DNA of 57,211 bases from Filomicrobium sp. Lineage in GTDB: Bacteria > Pseudomonadota > Alphaproteobacteria > Rhizobiales > Hyphomicrobiaceae. Below the pieces are notes generated by a model. The model was not told the DNA's origin, made no database searches, and saw only the letters and a program-made list of their open reading frames with translations. Location: assembly GCA_029287535.1 (NCBI GenBank), contig JARFQY010000337.1:1-57211 (forward strand), written 5' to 3'. This document shows positions 8,124 through 15,733 of the stretch, one piece after another (within the stretch, counting starts at the first letter, position 1; every line of letters starts with the position of its first letter). Both the position numbers and the translations under genes were made by a program.

Positions 8124-10709
8124 ATGGTTCCTGAGTATCAAAACGACGAGGTCCACAGGCTGCTGCCACGCGCGGTGGAAGATTCCTTACGTCGTTTTTT
8201 GAGCCGGGGCCTGGGTTTTGCCCTGTTGGGGATTGTCGCGATCTCATGGCTGTCGCTCGTCAGCTGGTCGGTGACCGATCCGAGCCTCACTCATGTAACG
8301 CGCGAGCCGCCCGCCAACCTGCTTGGGTCCTTCGGTGCAGTTATCTCCGATCTCATGCTGCAGACGCTGGGACTGGCCACGGTCGTGCTGTTGTTCGCGC
8401 CCATGTTCTGGGGCCTCGATTTGGCCTTGAAAGGCCGGATGTCGAACTCCCGCTGGAAGCTGTTGGCGTATGTCGCCTCGGTTTTCCTGCTGGCTGGTGC
8501 CCTTTCGGTTGTTCCGAAATATGTCGCGTGGCCGCTGCACCATGGGTATGGCGGCATTGCCGGTGACGGTATCGCGACAGGATTGTCCTGGTTGGTGCAG
8601 AAAGTCCTGCCGGGATACTCGGCCTTGCTTAGCGGGCTGGTGTTGGTGCTCACTGGGTCGCTGATGGCGGGCAGGTCCGTTGGCGTCGACGCAAAGACGG
8701 CAATGCTCAGTGTCGTAGCGTTTGCTTCAGGGCGCCTTGGCGAACGCCATCAGGTTCGTTTCACCCGACAGCAGCCGCCCTCCGCAAGACAAAAGGTTCG
8801 CCTTCACCGTCCTCGGCCTGGTGCCGACCGGCACTGGCAGGAGGCCGAGCCAGAAGTCTATGAACCGGTCTTCCGTGGAGATTCTGGTGTGCTTCGCGAC
8901 CGAGAGCCACCGCTGCTGCCGATCGCGCCGTCACCGTTTCGCGGGGACACGGAGCCTGAAGTCCCGCCGTCTGATGAGTTGTCCCAGGAATCGTCGGACT
9001 ACCCGACCGATGAACCGATCGGCAACCCGGATCACGTTGACCAGCTGCAGGAGGGAGAAGACCTTCTTGATAGCCAAGACGATACGCCGCTTGAAAGCGA
9101 GATCGATGATGAGAGCAAGCGGATCGCAGAACGGTTTGCGCCGAGGCAGCATACAAACAACGGCGGCTCCATCTCAGGCGCGCTCATTCGTGCGGTGAAA
9201 CGGAATGCTGGGACAAGACGTACCGAGATTGCGCAGACCGCGGCGTCTGCGGCGATGTCGTCCGAGGCTGTGCCGGACAGTGGACCAGCAGACGCAGTTG
9301 AACCTGCAGAAGACGAAGCCATTGTGGCTGATAGCCACGAGTACCCGGTAGAACCTCAGCCCGCGATCCCGATCGTGGCACCTCGGGAAGTCGCTGCGGG
9401 TGTTGCCCAATCGCCGAGAATAGCAATCAACGCGGCCGGTGATTACCGGCGGCCGTCGCTCAACCTTCTTGCGAACCTGCCGGCGGCCCGGCCGGGTCCG
9501 GAGATGACCCAGGCCGTGCTGCGGGGTACAGCGCGTTTGCTAGAGGATGTCCTGCAGCGCTATGGGGTTGATGGCGAATTCACAGAGATCAGACCCGGTC
9601 CGGTGGTGACGGTCTATCAGTTCAGCCTGAAGAAGGGCATCAATCCGCAACGCGTGGTTGGGCTTGCCGACGACATCGCGAGGGCCATGAACACCGAGGC
9701 GGCACGCGTCGCTGTTGCTCCAGGCAACAACGCCATCGGCATCGAACTGCCCAACGTGCACCAGCAGCAGATTGGTCTGCGCGCGGTGCTCAGCAGTGAG
9801 GCGTTTCGGGCCTTCCGTGGCAGCCTACCAGTTGGCTTCGGGCATTCGATAGACGGGCAACCGGTGATCGCGGACCTCTGCGGCCTGGAGAACATTCTCA
9901 TCAGGGGGCAGCCGGGAACCGGAAAGTCGACATGCCTCAAGTCGATTGTTCTTTCGCTCATCTATCGAAACGGACCCGAGGCCTGTCGGTTTGTGATGCT
10001 CGATTCCGATCTTCTGGAGTTCGGCAGCTTCAACGGAATACCGCATCTCCTCTGCCCCGTGCTTAGCGAGCGCAAAAAGGTGCTAGCGGCACTTGAATGG
10101 GTCGTTGCAGAGATGGATGAGCGCGCAAAGCGAATGGCCAAGCTGTCAGTTCGCAGCATTGATGTGTTCAATAATCGTGTTCGCATCGCGAAGAACCGAG
10201 GAAAACTGATCGCGCGGACAGTGCAAACTGGCTTCTGCGATCGGACCGGGCAGCCCCTTTACGAGTGCGAGCAAATGGAGTTCGAGACGATGCCGCACAT
10301 CGTGGTGGTCGTTGATGAACTTGCCGGCTTGGTGGGAAGCCTAGGCACGCCGCTTGAGCGCAGTATTGCCAGGATCTGCCAGAAGGGGCCGGGCGTCGGC
10401 ATTCATGTCGTCGCTTCGGCAGCGACGATGGCGCAGCCGGCTTTGCCCGAATCAGTTACAACGGGGTTTAAGAGCCAAGTTGCGTTCCGTCTGGGATCCA
10501 AGGTTGAGTCGCGGTGTGTTCTGGGTGACCAGGGAGCTGAGCGGCTTCTCGAGCGCGGGGATATGGTTCTTCTCGGCGCGCCTGGACAGGCCGTACGCAT
10601 CCATGCGGCGCAGGTGTCACAGGAGGATGCTGAAGCCGTAGGTCAGTCATTGAGTGACGGCGTTTCCGAGTATTCGGAGAGCCTCGTTTCCAGGCTTCAG
10701 GCCGTCTAG
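8124..10709 (+). CDS. Divergent FtsK/SpoIIIE-family DNA translocase without gamma domain
   Basis: An 861-residue protein with the FtsK architecture: four membrane helices in residues 25-190, an acidic linker to about 440, then the RecA-like motor. The motor aligns along its whole length with FtsK. Walker A is GQPGTGKST (595-603) and Walker B VVVVDE (D731, E732). Many normally invariant blocks are altered: DPKMLEL reads DSDLLEF, DEMADL reads DELAGL, MARAAGIH reads KGPGVGIH, and ATQRPS reads ASAATM. The chain stops shortly after the motor, so the KOPS-reading winged-helix gamma domain is missing. It sits at the usual ftsK position before lolA. It is either a paralogue beside another ftsK, or an atypical sole copy. 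The frame is continuous, so it is not an obvious pseudogene. Confidence 0.85.
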   Translation: MVPEYQNDEVHRLLPRAVEDSLRRFLSRGLGFALLGIVAISWLSLVSWSVTDPSLTHVTREPPANLLGSFGAVISDLMLQTLGLATVVLLFAPMFWGLDLALKGRMSNSRWKLLAYVASVFLLAGALSVVPKYVAWPLHHGYGGIAGDGIATGLSWLVQKVLPGYSALLSGLVLVLTGSLMAGRSVGVDAKTAMLSVVAFASGRLGERHQVRFTRQQPPSARQKVRLHRPRPGADRHWQEAEPEVYEPVFRGDSGVLRDREPPLLPIAPSPFRGDTEPEVPPSDELSQESSDYPTDEPIGNPDHVDQLQEGEDLLDSQDDTPLESEIDDESKRIAERFAPRQHTNNGGSISGALIRAVKRNAGTRRTEIAQTAASAAMSSEAVPDSGPADAVEPAEDEAIVADSHEYPVEPQPAIPIVAPREVAAGVAQSPRIAINAAGDYRRPSLNLLANLPAARPGPEMTQAVLRGTARLLEDVLQRYGVDGEFTEIRPGPVVTVYQFSLKKGINPQRVVGLADDIARAMNTEAARVAVAPGNNAIGIELPNVHQQQIGLRAVLSSEAFRAFRGSLPVGFGHSIDGQPVIADLCGLENILIRGQPGTGKSTCLKSIVLSLIYRNGPEACRFVMLDSDLLEFGSFNGIPHLLCPVLSERKKVLAALEWVVAEMDERAKRMAKLSVRSIDVFNNRVRIAKNRGKLIARTVQTGFCDRTGQPLYECEQMEFETMPHIVVVVDELAGLVGSLGTPLERSIARICQKGPGVGIHVVASAATMAQPALPESVTTGFKSQVAFRLGSKVESRCVLGDQGAERLLERGDMVLLGAPGQAVRIHAAQVSQEDAEAVGQSLSDGVSEYSESLVSRLQAV

Positions 10710-10908
10710 ACGTCGACTGGGCGGTTTCGAGTTTTGAGCGCGAGCTCGTTGGCGGCGCTTGCAGTTATCAGTGGTGCAATTTGTGTCCTGAGTACCTGAT
10801 TGCCCAGTTATCGACGTATTGTTTTCCAACAAGCAGGAAGAGTTGTCGGAGGCTCGGGGGCTTATCCGTACCCGTGTGTGGACCGGGGACAAGGGGGACT
10901 TTCCCAAT

Positions 10909-11625
10909 ATGAAGATGAGATCAGCCATTCTTTCTACGTTCACCATCAGTGTTTGCGCGATGGTAGGCGTCAGCATTTCAACGGTCGCGGCGGCCGAAAA
11001 CGCACGAAAGCCCAGTAATGCCGCAGGCAGCGGTTGGAGCGCCGAGGTCGCAGGCGGTGGGTCGCAGTCGGTCTCGCTCGACGCGAACCAGACCAAGACA
11101 GTGGAAAAGGTCAACGAATATTTCAATGCAATGAAAACGCTGAAGGGGCGGTTCGTGCAGACAGCCGCGGACGGCGAAGTTCTCAAGGGCAAATTCAAGA
11201 TGAAGCGGCCTGGTATGTTCCGCTTTGACTATTCCCGGCCTTCCCGGCAGGTCGTCGTATCTGATGGAACCTATCTGGCGATTCAGGACCACGATCTGGA
11301 AAACGAGGACCGAGTGGCGCTCGATCATACGCCCTTCCGCGTGTTGCTCCGCAGTGACGTCAATTTACTTCGCGACGCCCTGATTACGGAAGTGCAGGAA
11401 AATGACGGCAGCTTGATGCTGGGAATCCGGGACAAGAGCCCCGATACGCCGGGCAAAATTCGATTGCTGCTGGAGAAGGAAGGTGGTCTTCAGCTCAAAG
11501 AGTGGATCACGACCGATGCGCAGGGGCTCGACACTAAGGTCCAGGTGGCGAGGGTGGTCAAGGACGCGGAGATCGACGCAAGCGAATTCGTGATCGTTGC
11601 TCCGGGTAACCCCTTTCAACAATAG
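10909..11625 (+). CDS. lolA: Outer-membrane lipoprotein carrier protein LolA
   Basis: The periplasmic chaperone that ferries lipoproteins from LolCDE to the outer membrane. The 238-residue precursor has a signal peptide (cleavage probably after AAA, about residue 29) and an incompletely closed barrel domain. LolA blocks are present: YFNAMKTLKGRFVQT, GKFKMKRPGMFRFDY and VVSDGTYLAIQDHDL. The ATG at 10909 has AAGGGGGAC upstream; in-frame codons further upstream would put hydrophilic residues before the signal peptide. The ftsK-lolA order is usual for Rhizobiales, but xthA, which I recall as the common next gene, is absent. Confidence 0.92.
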   Translation: MKMRSAILSTFTISVCAMVGVSISTVAAAENARKPSNAAGSGWSAEVAGGGSQSVSLDANQTKTVEKVNEYFNAMKTLKGRFVQTAADGEVLKGKFKMKRPGMFRFDYSRPSRQVVVSDGTYLAIQDHDLENEDRVALDHTPFRVLLRSDVNLLRDALITEVQENDGSLMLGIRDKSPDTPGKIRLLLEKEGGLQLKEWITTDAQGLDTKVQVARVVKDAEIDASEFVIVAPGNPFQQ

Positions 11626-11628
11626 AGC

Positions 11629-11660
11629 CACACCCGCCTAAACGAATCGTTGCGGGTGTG
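11629..11660 (+). terminator. Long hairpin directly after lolA
   Basis: CACACCCGC (11629-11637) pairs with GCGGGTGTG (11652-11660), with an inner AACG/CGTT stem and a three-base loop. It begins 4 bases after the lolA stop. There is no T run afterwards, so it may work as an RNA-stabilising 3' end or a factor-assisted terminator rather than a classic intrinsic one. Confidence 0.55.
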
Positions 11661-11711
11661 ACACATAAGTCTCTCCGCAACTCTTTATCCTGAGACAAAT
11701 GGCAAGGCACC

Positions 11712-11729
11712 GTTCACAAATACGTGAAC
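11712..11729. promoter_or_regulatory. Operator-like palindrome upstream of the candidate small RNA
   Basis: GTTCAC-AAATAC-GTGAAC is a perfect 6-base inverted repeat with 6-base spacer, ending 17 bases before the -35 element at 11747. Position and symmetry suggest a dimeric regulator site; the regulator is unknown. Confidence 0.4.
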
Positions 11730-11746
11730 AGGTGGGGGGGATGCTA

Positions 11747-11774
11747 TTGACCCACGGGCAGGAGTGTCTAGATT
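11747..11774 (+). promoter_or_regulatory. Housekeeping-type promoter of the candidate small RNA
   Basis: TTGACC (11747-11752) and TAGATT (11769-11774) with a 16-base spacer resemble a sigma-70 promoter. No coding region follows; transcription would begin near 11781 and run into the hairpin series ending at 11915. Confidence 0.5.
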
Positions 11775-11780
11775 GAGGAC

Positions 11781-11915
11781 ATTCAGGCACGTCATATTCA
11801 AATCGGTAGTGCCCCCCGTCTAGCCGAAGACGATGCCTGAGATGCCGGCTTCCCTCCCGGCATCACGCGCGAGAGCGCCAACGCCCAGTCTCTCCCCCCG
11901 AGGCTGGGCGTTTTC
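11781..11915 (+). ncRNA. Candidate small RNA with C-rich hairpin loops
   Basis: About 135 bases bounded by a promoter-like sequence and an intrinsic terminator, with no plausible reading frame. In order it holds a run of six C (11812-11817), a 5-pair hairpin (CGTCT/AGACG, 11817-11832), and a perfect 8-pair hairpin GATGCCGG/CCGGCATC (11841-11864) whose loop is CTTCCCTC. It ends with a 9-pair terminator stem AACGCCCAG/CTGGGCGTT (11880-11912) whose loop contains CTCTCCCCCC, followed by TTTTC. C/T-rich unpaired loops that can pair with Shine-Dalgarno sequences are a hallmark of several rhizobial trans-acting small RNAs. I do not recognise a specific family, and the exact 5' end is inferred. Confidence 0.55.
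11880..11915 (+). terminator. Intrinsic terminator of the candidate small RNA
   Basis: A 9-pair stem (11880-11888 with 11904-11912) and a 15-base loop containing six consecutive C; the last pairs merge into TTTTCT. This is the clearest intrinsic terminator in the gap between lolA and the convergent gene at 12095. Confidence 0.75.
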
Positions 11916-12094
11916 TATGGGAGCACGCGTTTGTCCATCGAAGGTTGCCAGCGTTATTGGCAACATCTGGGCGAGGTGCGGAATACCTCGAAAACGCCAT
12001 GATAAATTCCGCGACAGGGATACAGGAACCACAAATCTGGTCAATCCGGCTCGGTGCGTTTGCCAGAACGGATTGCAGCAATGCAACATGCTGA

Positions 12095-12571
12095 TTAGTG
12101 CAATTGCATGCTCGCGCTTGCCTGATCAAACGTCCGGTTCACGGCCCTCAGGTCTTCCGCCAGTACCTTCAGGCGGCCGGTTATGCGCTCCAGAAAGTGG
12201 TCGGCCAAGGTGGGGTCCTGCTCCATCTGTAGGAGCATCTCGCTGCGTTTGAGCCGCAGCGCCTTGACGTTTCCGCGCGCGACCACCGTCGAGGAATGTA
12301 TGCTTTCCACCAACATGGCCATTTCGCCGACCAGCGATCCCGGTGCCACAGGCTCCGGAGAGCCAGAATGGTCAGGCCCGGACATGCGCACTGCGTCGCC
12401 TGAGACAATCAGTACGGCGGCGTCACCGATGCAATCCTCTTCGATGATGGTGTCACCAGGCCGGTAGATAATACGTTCGGCGCGGCGGGCTATTTCGGTG
12501 ATTTGGAGGGGTTTCAAGCCGCGAAGAATTGCAATTTGAAGCAACGGTTTGACAAGTGCGTCGATGGCCAT
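12095..12571 (-). CDS. Stand-alone cyclic-nucleotide-binding domain protein
   Basis: A 158-residue cytoplasmic protein consisting of one cNMP-binding beta-roll. Family blocks are YRPGDTIIEEDCIGDAAVLIVSGDAV and the phosphate-cassette region PGSLVGEMAMLVESIHSSTVVARGNV; the usual cassette arginine (RSA) is replaced by HSST, so true cyclic-nucleotide binding is uncertain. There is no DNA-binding helix-turn-helix, kinase or channel domain. The C-terminal 40 residues are helical (LKVLAEDLRAVNRTFDQA) and could form a partner-binding helix. It lies downstream of a TSUP permease on the same strand with a 218-base gap, so coexpression is only possible, not certain. Confidence 0.85.
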   Translation of the reverse strand: MAIDALVKPLLQIAILRGLKPLQITEIARRAERIIYRPGDTIIEEDCIGDAAVLIVSGDAVRMSGPDHSGSPEPVAPGSLVGEMAMLVESIHSSTVVARGNVKALRLKRSEMLLQMEQDPTLADHFLERITGRLKVLAEDLRAVNRTFDQASASMQLH

Positions 12572-12789
12572 CGGTACAGGTTCCTACTTTAGAATTCGGC
12601 TGCTACTGACGCTTGAACTGCGCCGCGGCTGAAGAGGAAATCAAACCAGTCTGGCCCGCGACCAAGTGCAAAGTGTTGCGATTCGCCGGTGTTCGTCCAG
12701 ATGGTCGGGCAATCTGTGCGAAGCGTGTGGACGGGCGGTGCGGCCTGGGATTGGGGCAAGCCCATTTCTTCAGTCAAATGATGGAGCTG

Positions 12790-13590
12790 TCAGAACTTCA
12801 TAATGACGAGATAAGCCGCTGTCGCCAGCACGAGCGCGAGGATCAAGCGCAGAAGCCAATCGGGTACCATCGAGGTAAGCCGCGCGCCGATTAGGATCCC
12901 AGGCAGTGAGCCGATCAACAAGGGAAGCAATATTGAGAAGTCGATGTTGCCGAGCGAGAGGTGACCAAGCCCAGACAGCAGCGTTAAGGGAACAGCGTGG
13001 ATGATGTCGGTTCCGACGATGTGACGGGCGCGAAGCATCGGGTATAGCAAGGTTAGAATCGCAACCCCGATGGCGCCGGCGCCGACGGAGGTCAGGGTAA
13101 CGATCACACCCAGTACGATCCCCATCAGCACCGTCCAAAATGGCCGCACCACTACCTGGCTCGAGCGGGCCTTGACGCGTCTGACGAGCAGTATGGGAAT
13201 AAGCGGGACCGCGATGGCGCTCACCACAAGAGTACCGGCAAGGACGAGCCGGATCATCTCCCCGAGGGTGGCCGGGTCGGCCTCGAGATAAGCGATTGCC
13301 ACAAGGGTGAGGGATGCCGCGGAGACGCTGCCAATCGCCAACGCCGTGAAAATGCCCCAGTTGACGTGGCCAAGCCGGTGGTGGCGCCAAGCCCCACCTG
13401 CCTTTGTCAGACCCGCAAAAAGCAGATCCGTACCTACGGCGACGGTCGGCGCAACCCCGAACCCCGAAATCAGCAAAGGAGTGGTGAGCGCGCCGGCTCC
13501 GACGCCGGTCATCCCAACCAGGAGGCCGACGCCGAAACCACAGATGGTCATCAACATCGGGCCTGACAGTGTCAAGTAATCTAGGAGCAT
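12790..13590 (-). CDS. TSUP-family membrane permease (TauE/SafE-like)
   Basis: A 266-residue inner-membrane protein with about eight hydrophobic segments in two related halves. Each half has the glycine-rich TSUP pattern: GFGVGLLVGMTGVGAGALTTP at the N-terminus and GVIVTLTSVGAGAIGVAILT in the middle. Members export or import sulfite, sulfoacetate and other sulfur or organic anions; the substrate cannot be read from the sequence. The ATG at 13590 follows GAAGG. No sulfur-metabolism operon is attached. Confidence 0.88.
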   Translation of the reverse strand: MLLDYLTLSGPMLMTICGFGVGLLVGMTGVGAGALTTPLLISGFGVAPTVAVGTDLLFAGLTKAGGAWRHHRLGHVNWGIFTALAIGSVSAASLTLVAIAYLEADPATLGEMIRLVLAGTLVVSAIAVPLIPILLVRRVKARSSQVVVRPFWTVLMGIVLGVIVTLTSVGAGAIGVAILTLLYPMLRARHIVGTDIIHAVPLTLLSGLGHLSLGNIDFSILLPLLIGSLPGILIGARLTSMVPDWLLRLILALVLATAAYLVIMKF

Positions 13591-14349
13591 TGAACCTTCG
13601 GCTTGATACTCACAAACCCGATGTCGTTAGGGTGTTTCCGTCCGAAATAGAAGACGTTTGATTGCTCTATGCGCGGACACTGTTGGCGCGGATGGGCCCC
13701 ACAGAGGCCCGGTTGAAGGCCGCCGCCGCGCAAATCGGCCCGAAGAGGCCGCGGAGACCGCGATACCATCAATTTCGGCCCGATGTGGGGTTGGGGTGAC
13801 TGAAGATGCGGGCGCGTGACCTCGCGACCGCCTGCAGGCGCACACAGGCAACTTCTGGAGTGCCCTAGAACAACCATTGGGAACCCCGAATCCACCGCGC
13901 GCCCTTTCTATCTATAGAGATTAACTATAGCGATGTGGCCTCTCAGCTGGCAACAGAAACCTAAGTGTCCCTTTTGGGAATACTATGTATGCAAGAATTT
14001 GTTGTGTACTCATGGCGGGAAATACCGCAGTTCTCGAACTCGGAATAGTCTCTATGTAATGTAATAGTATTTCTACTGCGGTGGAGAATATCGATTCGAG
14101 TATTGACTTGCAGCATCCCAAGTATGGCTAGGTTTTCTAGCTGCGATCGAAGGCTATTCGAGGCATTGAGTCGTGGCGGCGTCTTGTCCCACGTCTGCTG
14201 GAGAGGACGCCGCCAAGAACAGCTCAAAGACTTTGGAAATTACGGACACGTTGCTGTTTGAAAGGGGCCCCGCAGAACTCGTCGGAACGACGACTACGAG
14301 GGCCTGCGTTCGCGGATAGCCGGTCTTCGTTCCGCAGGCCATTTCTTGC
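13591..14349. other. 760-base gap with an AT-rich island and strong hairpins
   Basis: No convincing gene. Bases 13665-13800 are GC-rich with a short open stretch lacking a ribosome site. Bases 13905-14150 are clearly more AT-rich than the flanks. Then follow three hairpins: GGCGGCGTC/GACGCCGCC (14175-14214), CGTCG/CGACG (14280-14292), and GGCCTGCG/CGCAGGCC (14301-14340), the last followed by ATTTCTT on the plus strand and placed just after the rlpA stop on the minus strand. It could hold a plus-strand structured RNA, an rlpA terminator, or the remains of a decayed insertion. Confidence 0.6.
14301..14347. terminator. Hairpin immediately downstream of rlpA
   Basis: An 8-pair stem GGCCTGCG/CGCAGGCC with a 24-base loop, starting 10 bases beyond the rlpA stop. 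The only T-rich flank (ATTTCTT) is on the plus-strand side, so direction is ambiguous. Confidence 0.45.
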
Positions 14350-14922
14350 TCAGCTACCCAGCGAAGCAGAGCCAACATAGGTCACGCGTACGCGCGCAAT
14401 TCCCTTCCTTCGAAAACCGAGCTTATCGGCGGCCGCACGCGAAAGATCAATGATGCGGTTAGCGACAAACGGACCGCGGTCGTTGACCCGCAAAACGGCC
14501 GAACGGCCATTTTCCAGATTCGTGACACGCACAAGCGACGGCAGCGGAAGCGTTGGGTGGGCAGCCGTCGGCCGATGCATGTCGAAGACCTCGCCGTTCG
14601 ACGTCAGACGGCCGTGGAAATCGTCTCCATACCAGGACGCTACCCCGGTGCGATCGTAATTGGGATTGTGGCGTGGAACGTAGGTGCGGCCGGCAACCTT
14701 GTAAGGCCTGCCAAGTTTATAGGTGCCACGCCGTGTGGGGACCGTACCATTGCCGCTCCAAACGCGCGGACTGGCGCTGGTGCCCGTGTATGACGGCGCG
14801 AAGCCGCTGCTGACCGAGGTGTTCGAACAGCCTGCCACCGACAGGGCCACGGCAATTAGAGTGCCCGCGCCAATGGCTCTGACAAGCATTTTGCGATTCA
14901 GCGCACGCTTAACTTTACGCAT
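14350..14922 (-). CDS. rlpA: RlpA-family septal ring lipoprotein (double-psi beta-barrel)
   Basis: A 190-residue lipoprotein: basic N-terminus, hydrophobic segment, and lipobox VAGC near residue 32. The C-terminal two thirds is the double-psi barrel with YDRTGVASWYGDDFHGRLTSNGEVFDM, HPTLPLPSLVRVTNLENGRS, and VNDRGPFVANRIIDLSRAAADKLGF. In Pseudomonas RlpA is a lytic transglycosylase acting on glycan strands lacking stem peptides. The C-terminal SPOR domain of the longer homologues is absent, so septal targeting through denuded glycan is not evident here. It sits downstream of ffh-rpsP but beyond their terminator. Confidence 0.9.
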   Translation of the reverse strand: MRKVKRALNRKMLVRAIGAGTLIAVALSVAGCSNTSVSSGFAPSYTGTSASPRVWSGNGTVPTRRGTYKLGRPYKVAGRTYVPRHNPNYDRTGVASWYGDDFHGRLTSNGEVFDMHRPTAAHPTLPLPSLVRVTNLENGRSAVLRVNDRGPFVANRIIDLSRAAADKLGFRRKGIARVRVTYVGSASLGS

Positions 14923-15132
14923 CTTCCTTCATCTCCGACTGCCACCACGTGCTCCGGCGTTCATCCTTGCCGGTTGTTCTCGACCATCTGGTCAAGTGCT
15001 TATGGAGTTAACCATGTACGGTCAGTGAACACGGAATTGGGAAACAGGGTGTTGAACGGCAAAGTGTTTCGCTCGTCAGGGTGAATGAATCCTTGCCGCG
15101 ATAGATGCACTTTTACGGATCGACAGCGCGCC

Positions 15133-15166
15133 AAAAGAAAAGCCGCCGCCAGAGCCTGGCTGCGGC
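15133..15166 (-). terminator. Rho-independent terminator closing the ffh-rpsP unit
   Basis: On the minus strand GCCGCAGCCAG and CTGGCGGCGGC (15142-15166) form an 11-pair stem with one mismatch and a three-base loop, followed by TTTTCTTTT (15133-15141). It is 44 bases after the rpsP stop. Confidence 0.88.
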
Positions 15167-15209
15167 CGTTCAGTTGAGTCGCGCGTGAACGCGTGTGTCG
15201 AATTGATAC

Positions 15210-15629
15210 TTAGGCTTCGGCAGCTGGCGCCTCACCGCCTTCGCCGCCAGCGGCGGCTTCTTCAGCCGGGGCGTTCGCGGCTTCCTCGGCCTCGCGTCTT
15301 TTTTCTTCCTCAGCGGCAAGGCGCTCTTGAGCCTTCTTCTTGGGCTTGGCCTTGTTGGGATTATTGCGGGCTTCGCGTTTTAGAATGTCGGCGGCATCAA
15401 GGAAGCGGGCAACGCGGTCGGTTGGCTGCGCACCAACCGAAAGCCAGTGTTGGATTCGCTCGGTATTGAGGTTGACGCGGTTTTCCGAATCCTTGGGCAG
15501 CATCGGGTCATAGGTGCCAACCCGCTCGATGTAGCGGCCGTCACGCGGGGAGCGCGAATTGGCAGCGACGATGTAATAGTAGGGCCGCTTCTTGGAGCCA
15601 CCGCGGGCTAATCTGATTTTGACTGACAA
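15210..15629 (-). CDS. rpsP: 30S ribosomal protein bS16
   Basis: The bS16 core occupies residues 1-85 ([32 protein letters not shown]-type block, [19 protein letters not shown]). It is followed by a 55-residue Lys/Glu/Ala-rich tail, typical of alphaproteobacterial S16. Translation must start at a TTG (15629): the first codons read TTG-TCA-GTC, with AAAGGA at a suitable distance. It lies about 100 bases downstream of ffh and is the last gene before a terminator, so rimM, trmD and rplS, which often follow, are not here. Confidence 0.97.
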   Translation of the reverse strand: MSVKIRLARGGSKKRPYYYIVAANSRSPRDGRYIERVGTYDPMLPKDSENRVNLNTERIQHWLSVGAQPTDRVARFLDAADILKREARNNPNKAKPKKKAQERLAAEEEKRREAEEAANAPAEEAAAGGEGGEAPAAEA

Positions 15630-15733
15630 GCTCTTCGTCCTTTCGTCGGTGTCTTTTGGATTGACATAAGTCTGGTTGTTAATCGGTTTGCTTTGCTAAC
15701 GGGGGCCGGGCGATCGCCAAGGGGCCGCCTTAG

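Noticed and set aside
8700-9200. Possible frameshift in the FtsK-like linker, because another plus frame is open there
   Set aside because: The alternative frame gives a cysteine/arginine-rich sequence unlike FtsK, while the main frame gives the expected acidic linker and continues into the motor without interruption.
11833-12252. 139-codon plus frame overlapping the candidate small RNA and running antisense into the cNMP gene
   Set aside because: No ribosome site, low-complexity Pro/Ser/Arg content, and it crosses a strong terminator and a real gene on the other strand.
13581-13895. 104-codon minus frame upstream of the TSUP gene
   Set aside because: No ribosome site, composition typical of a random GC-rich frame, no recognisable fold.
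15008-15015. TTAACCAT upstream of rlpA, a CtrA half-site
   Set aside because: Only a half-site with no second TTAA at N7 spacing; too frequent by chance to report.
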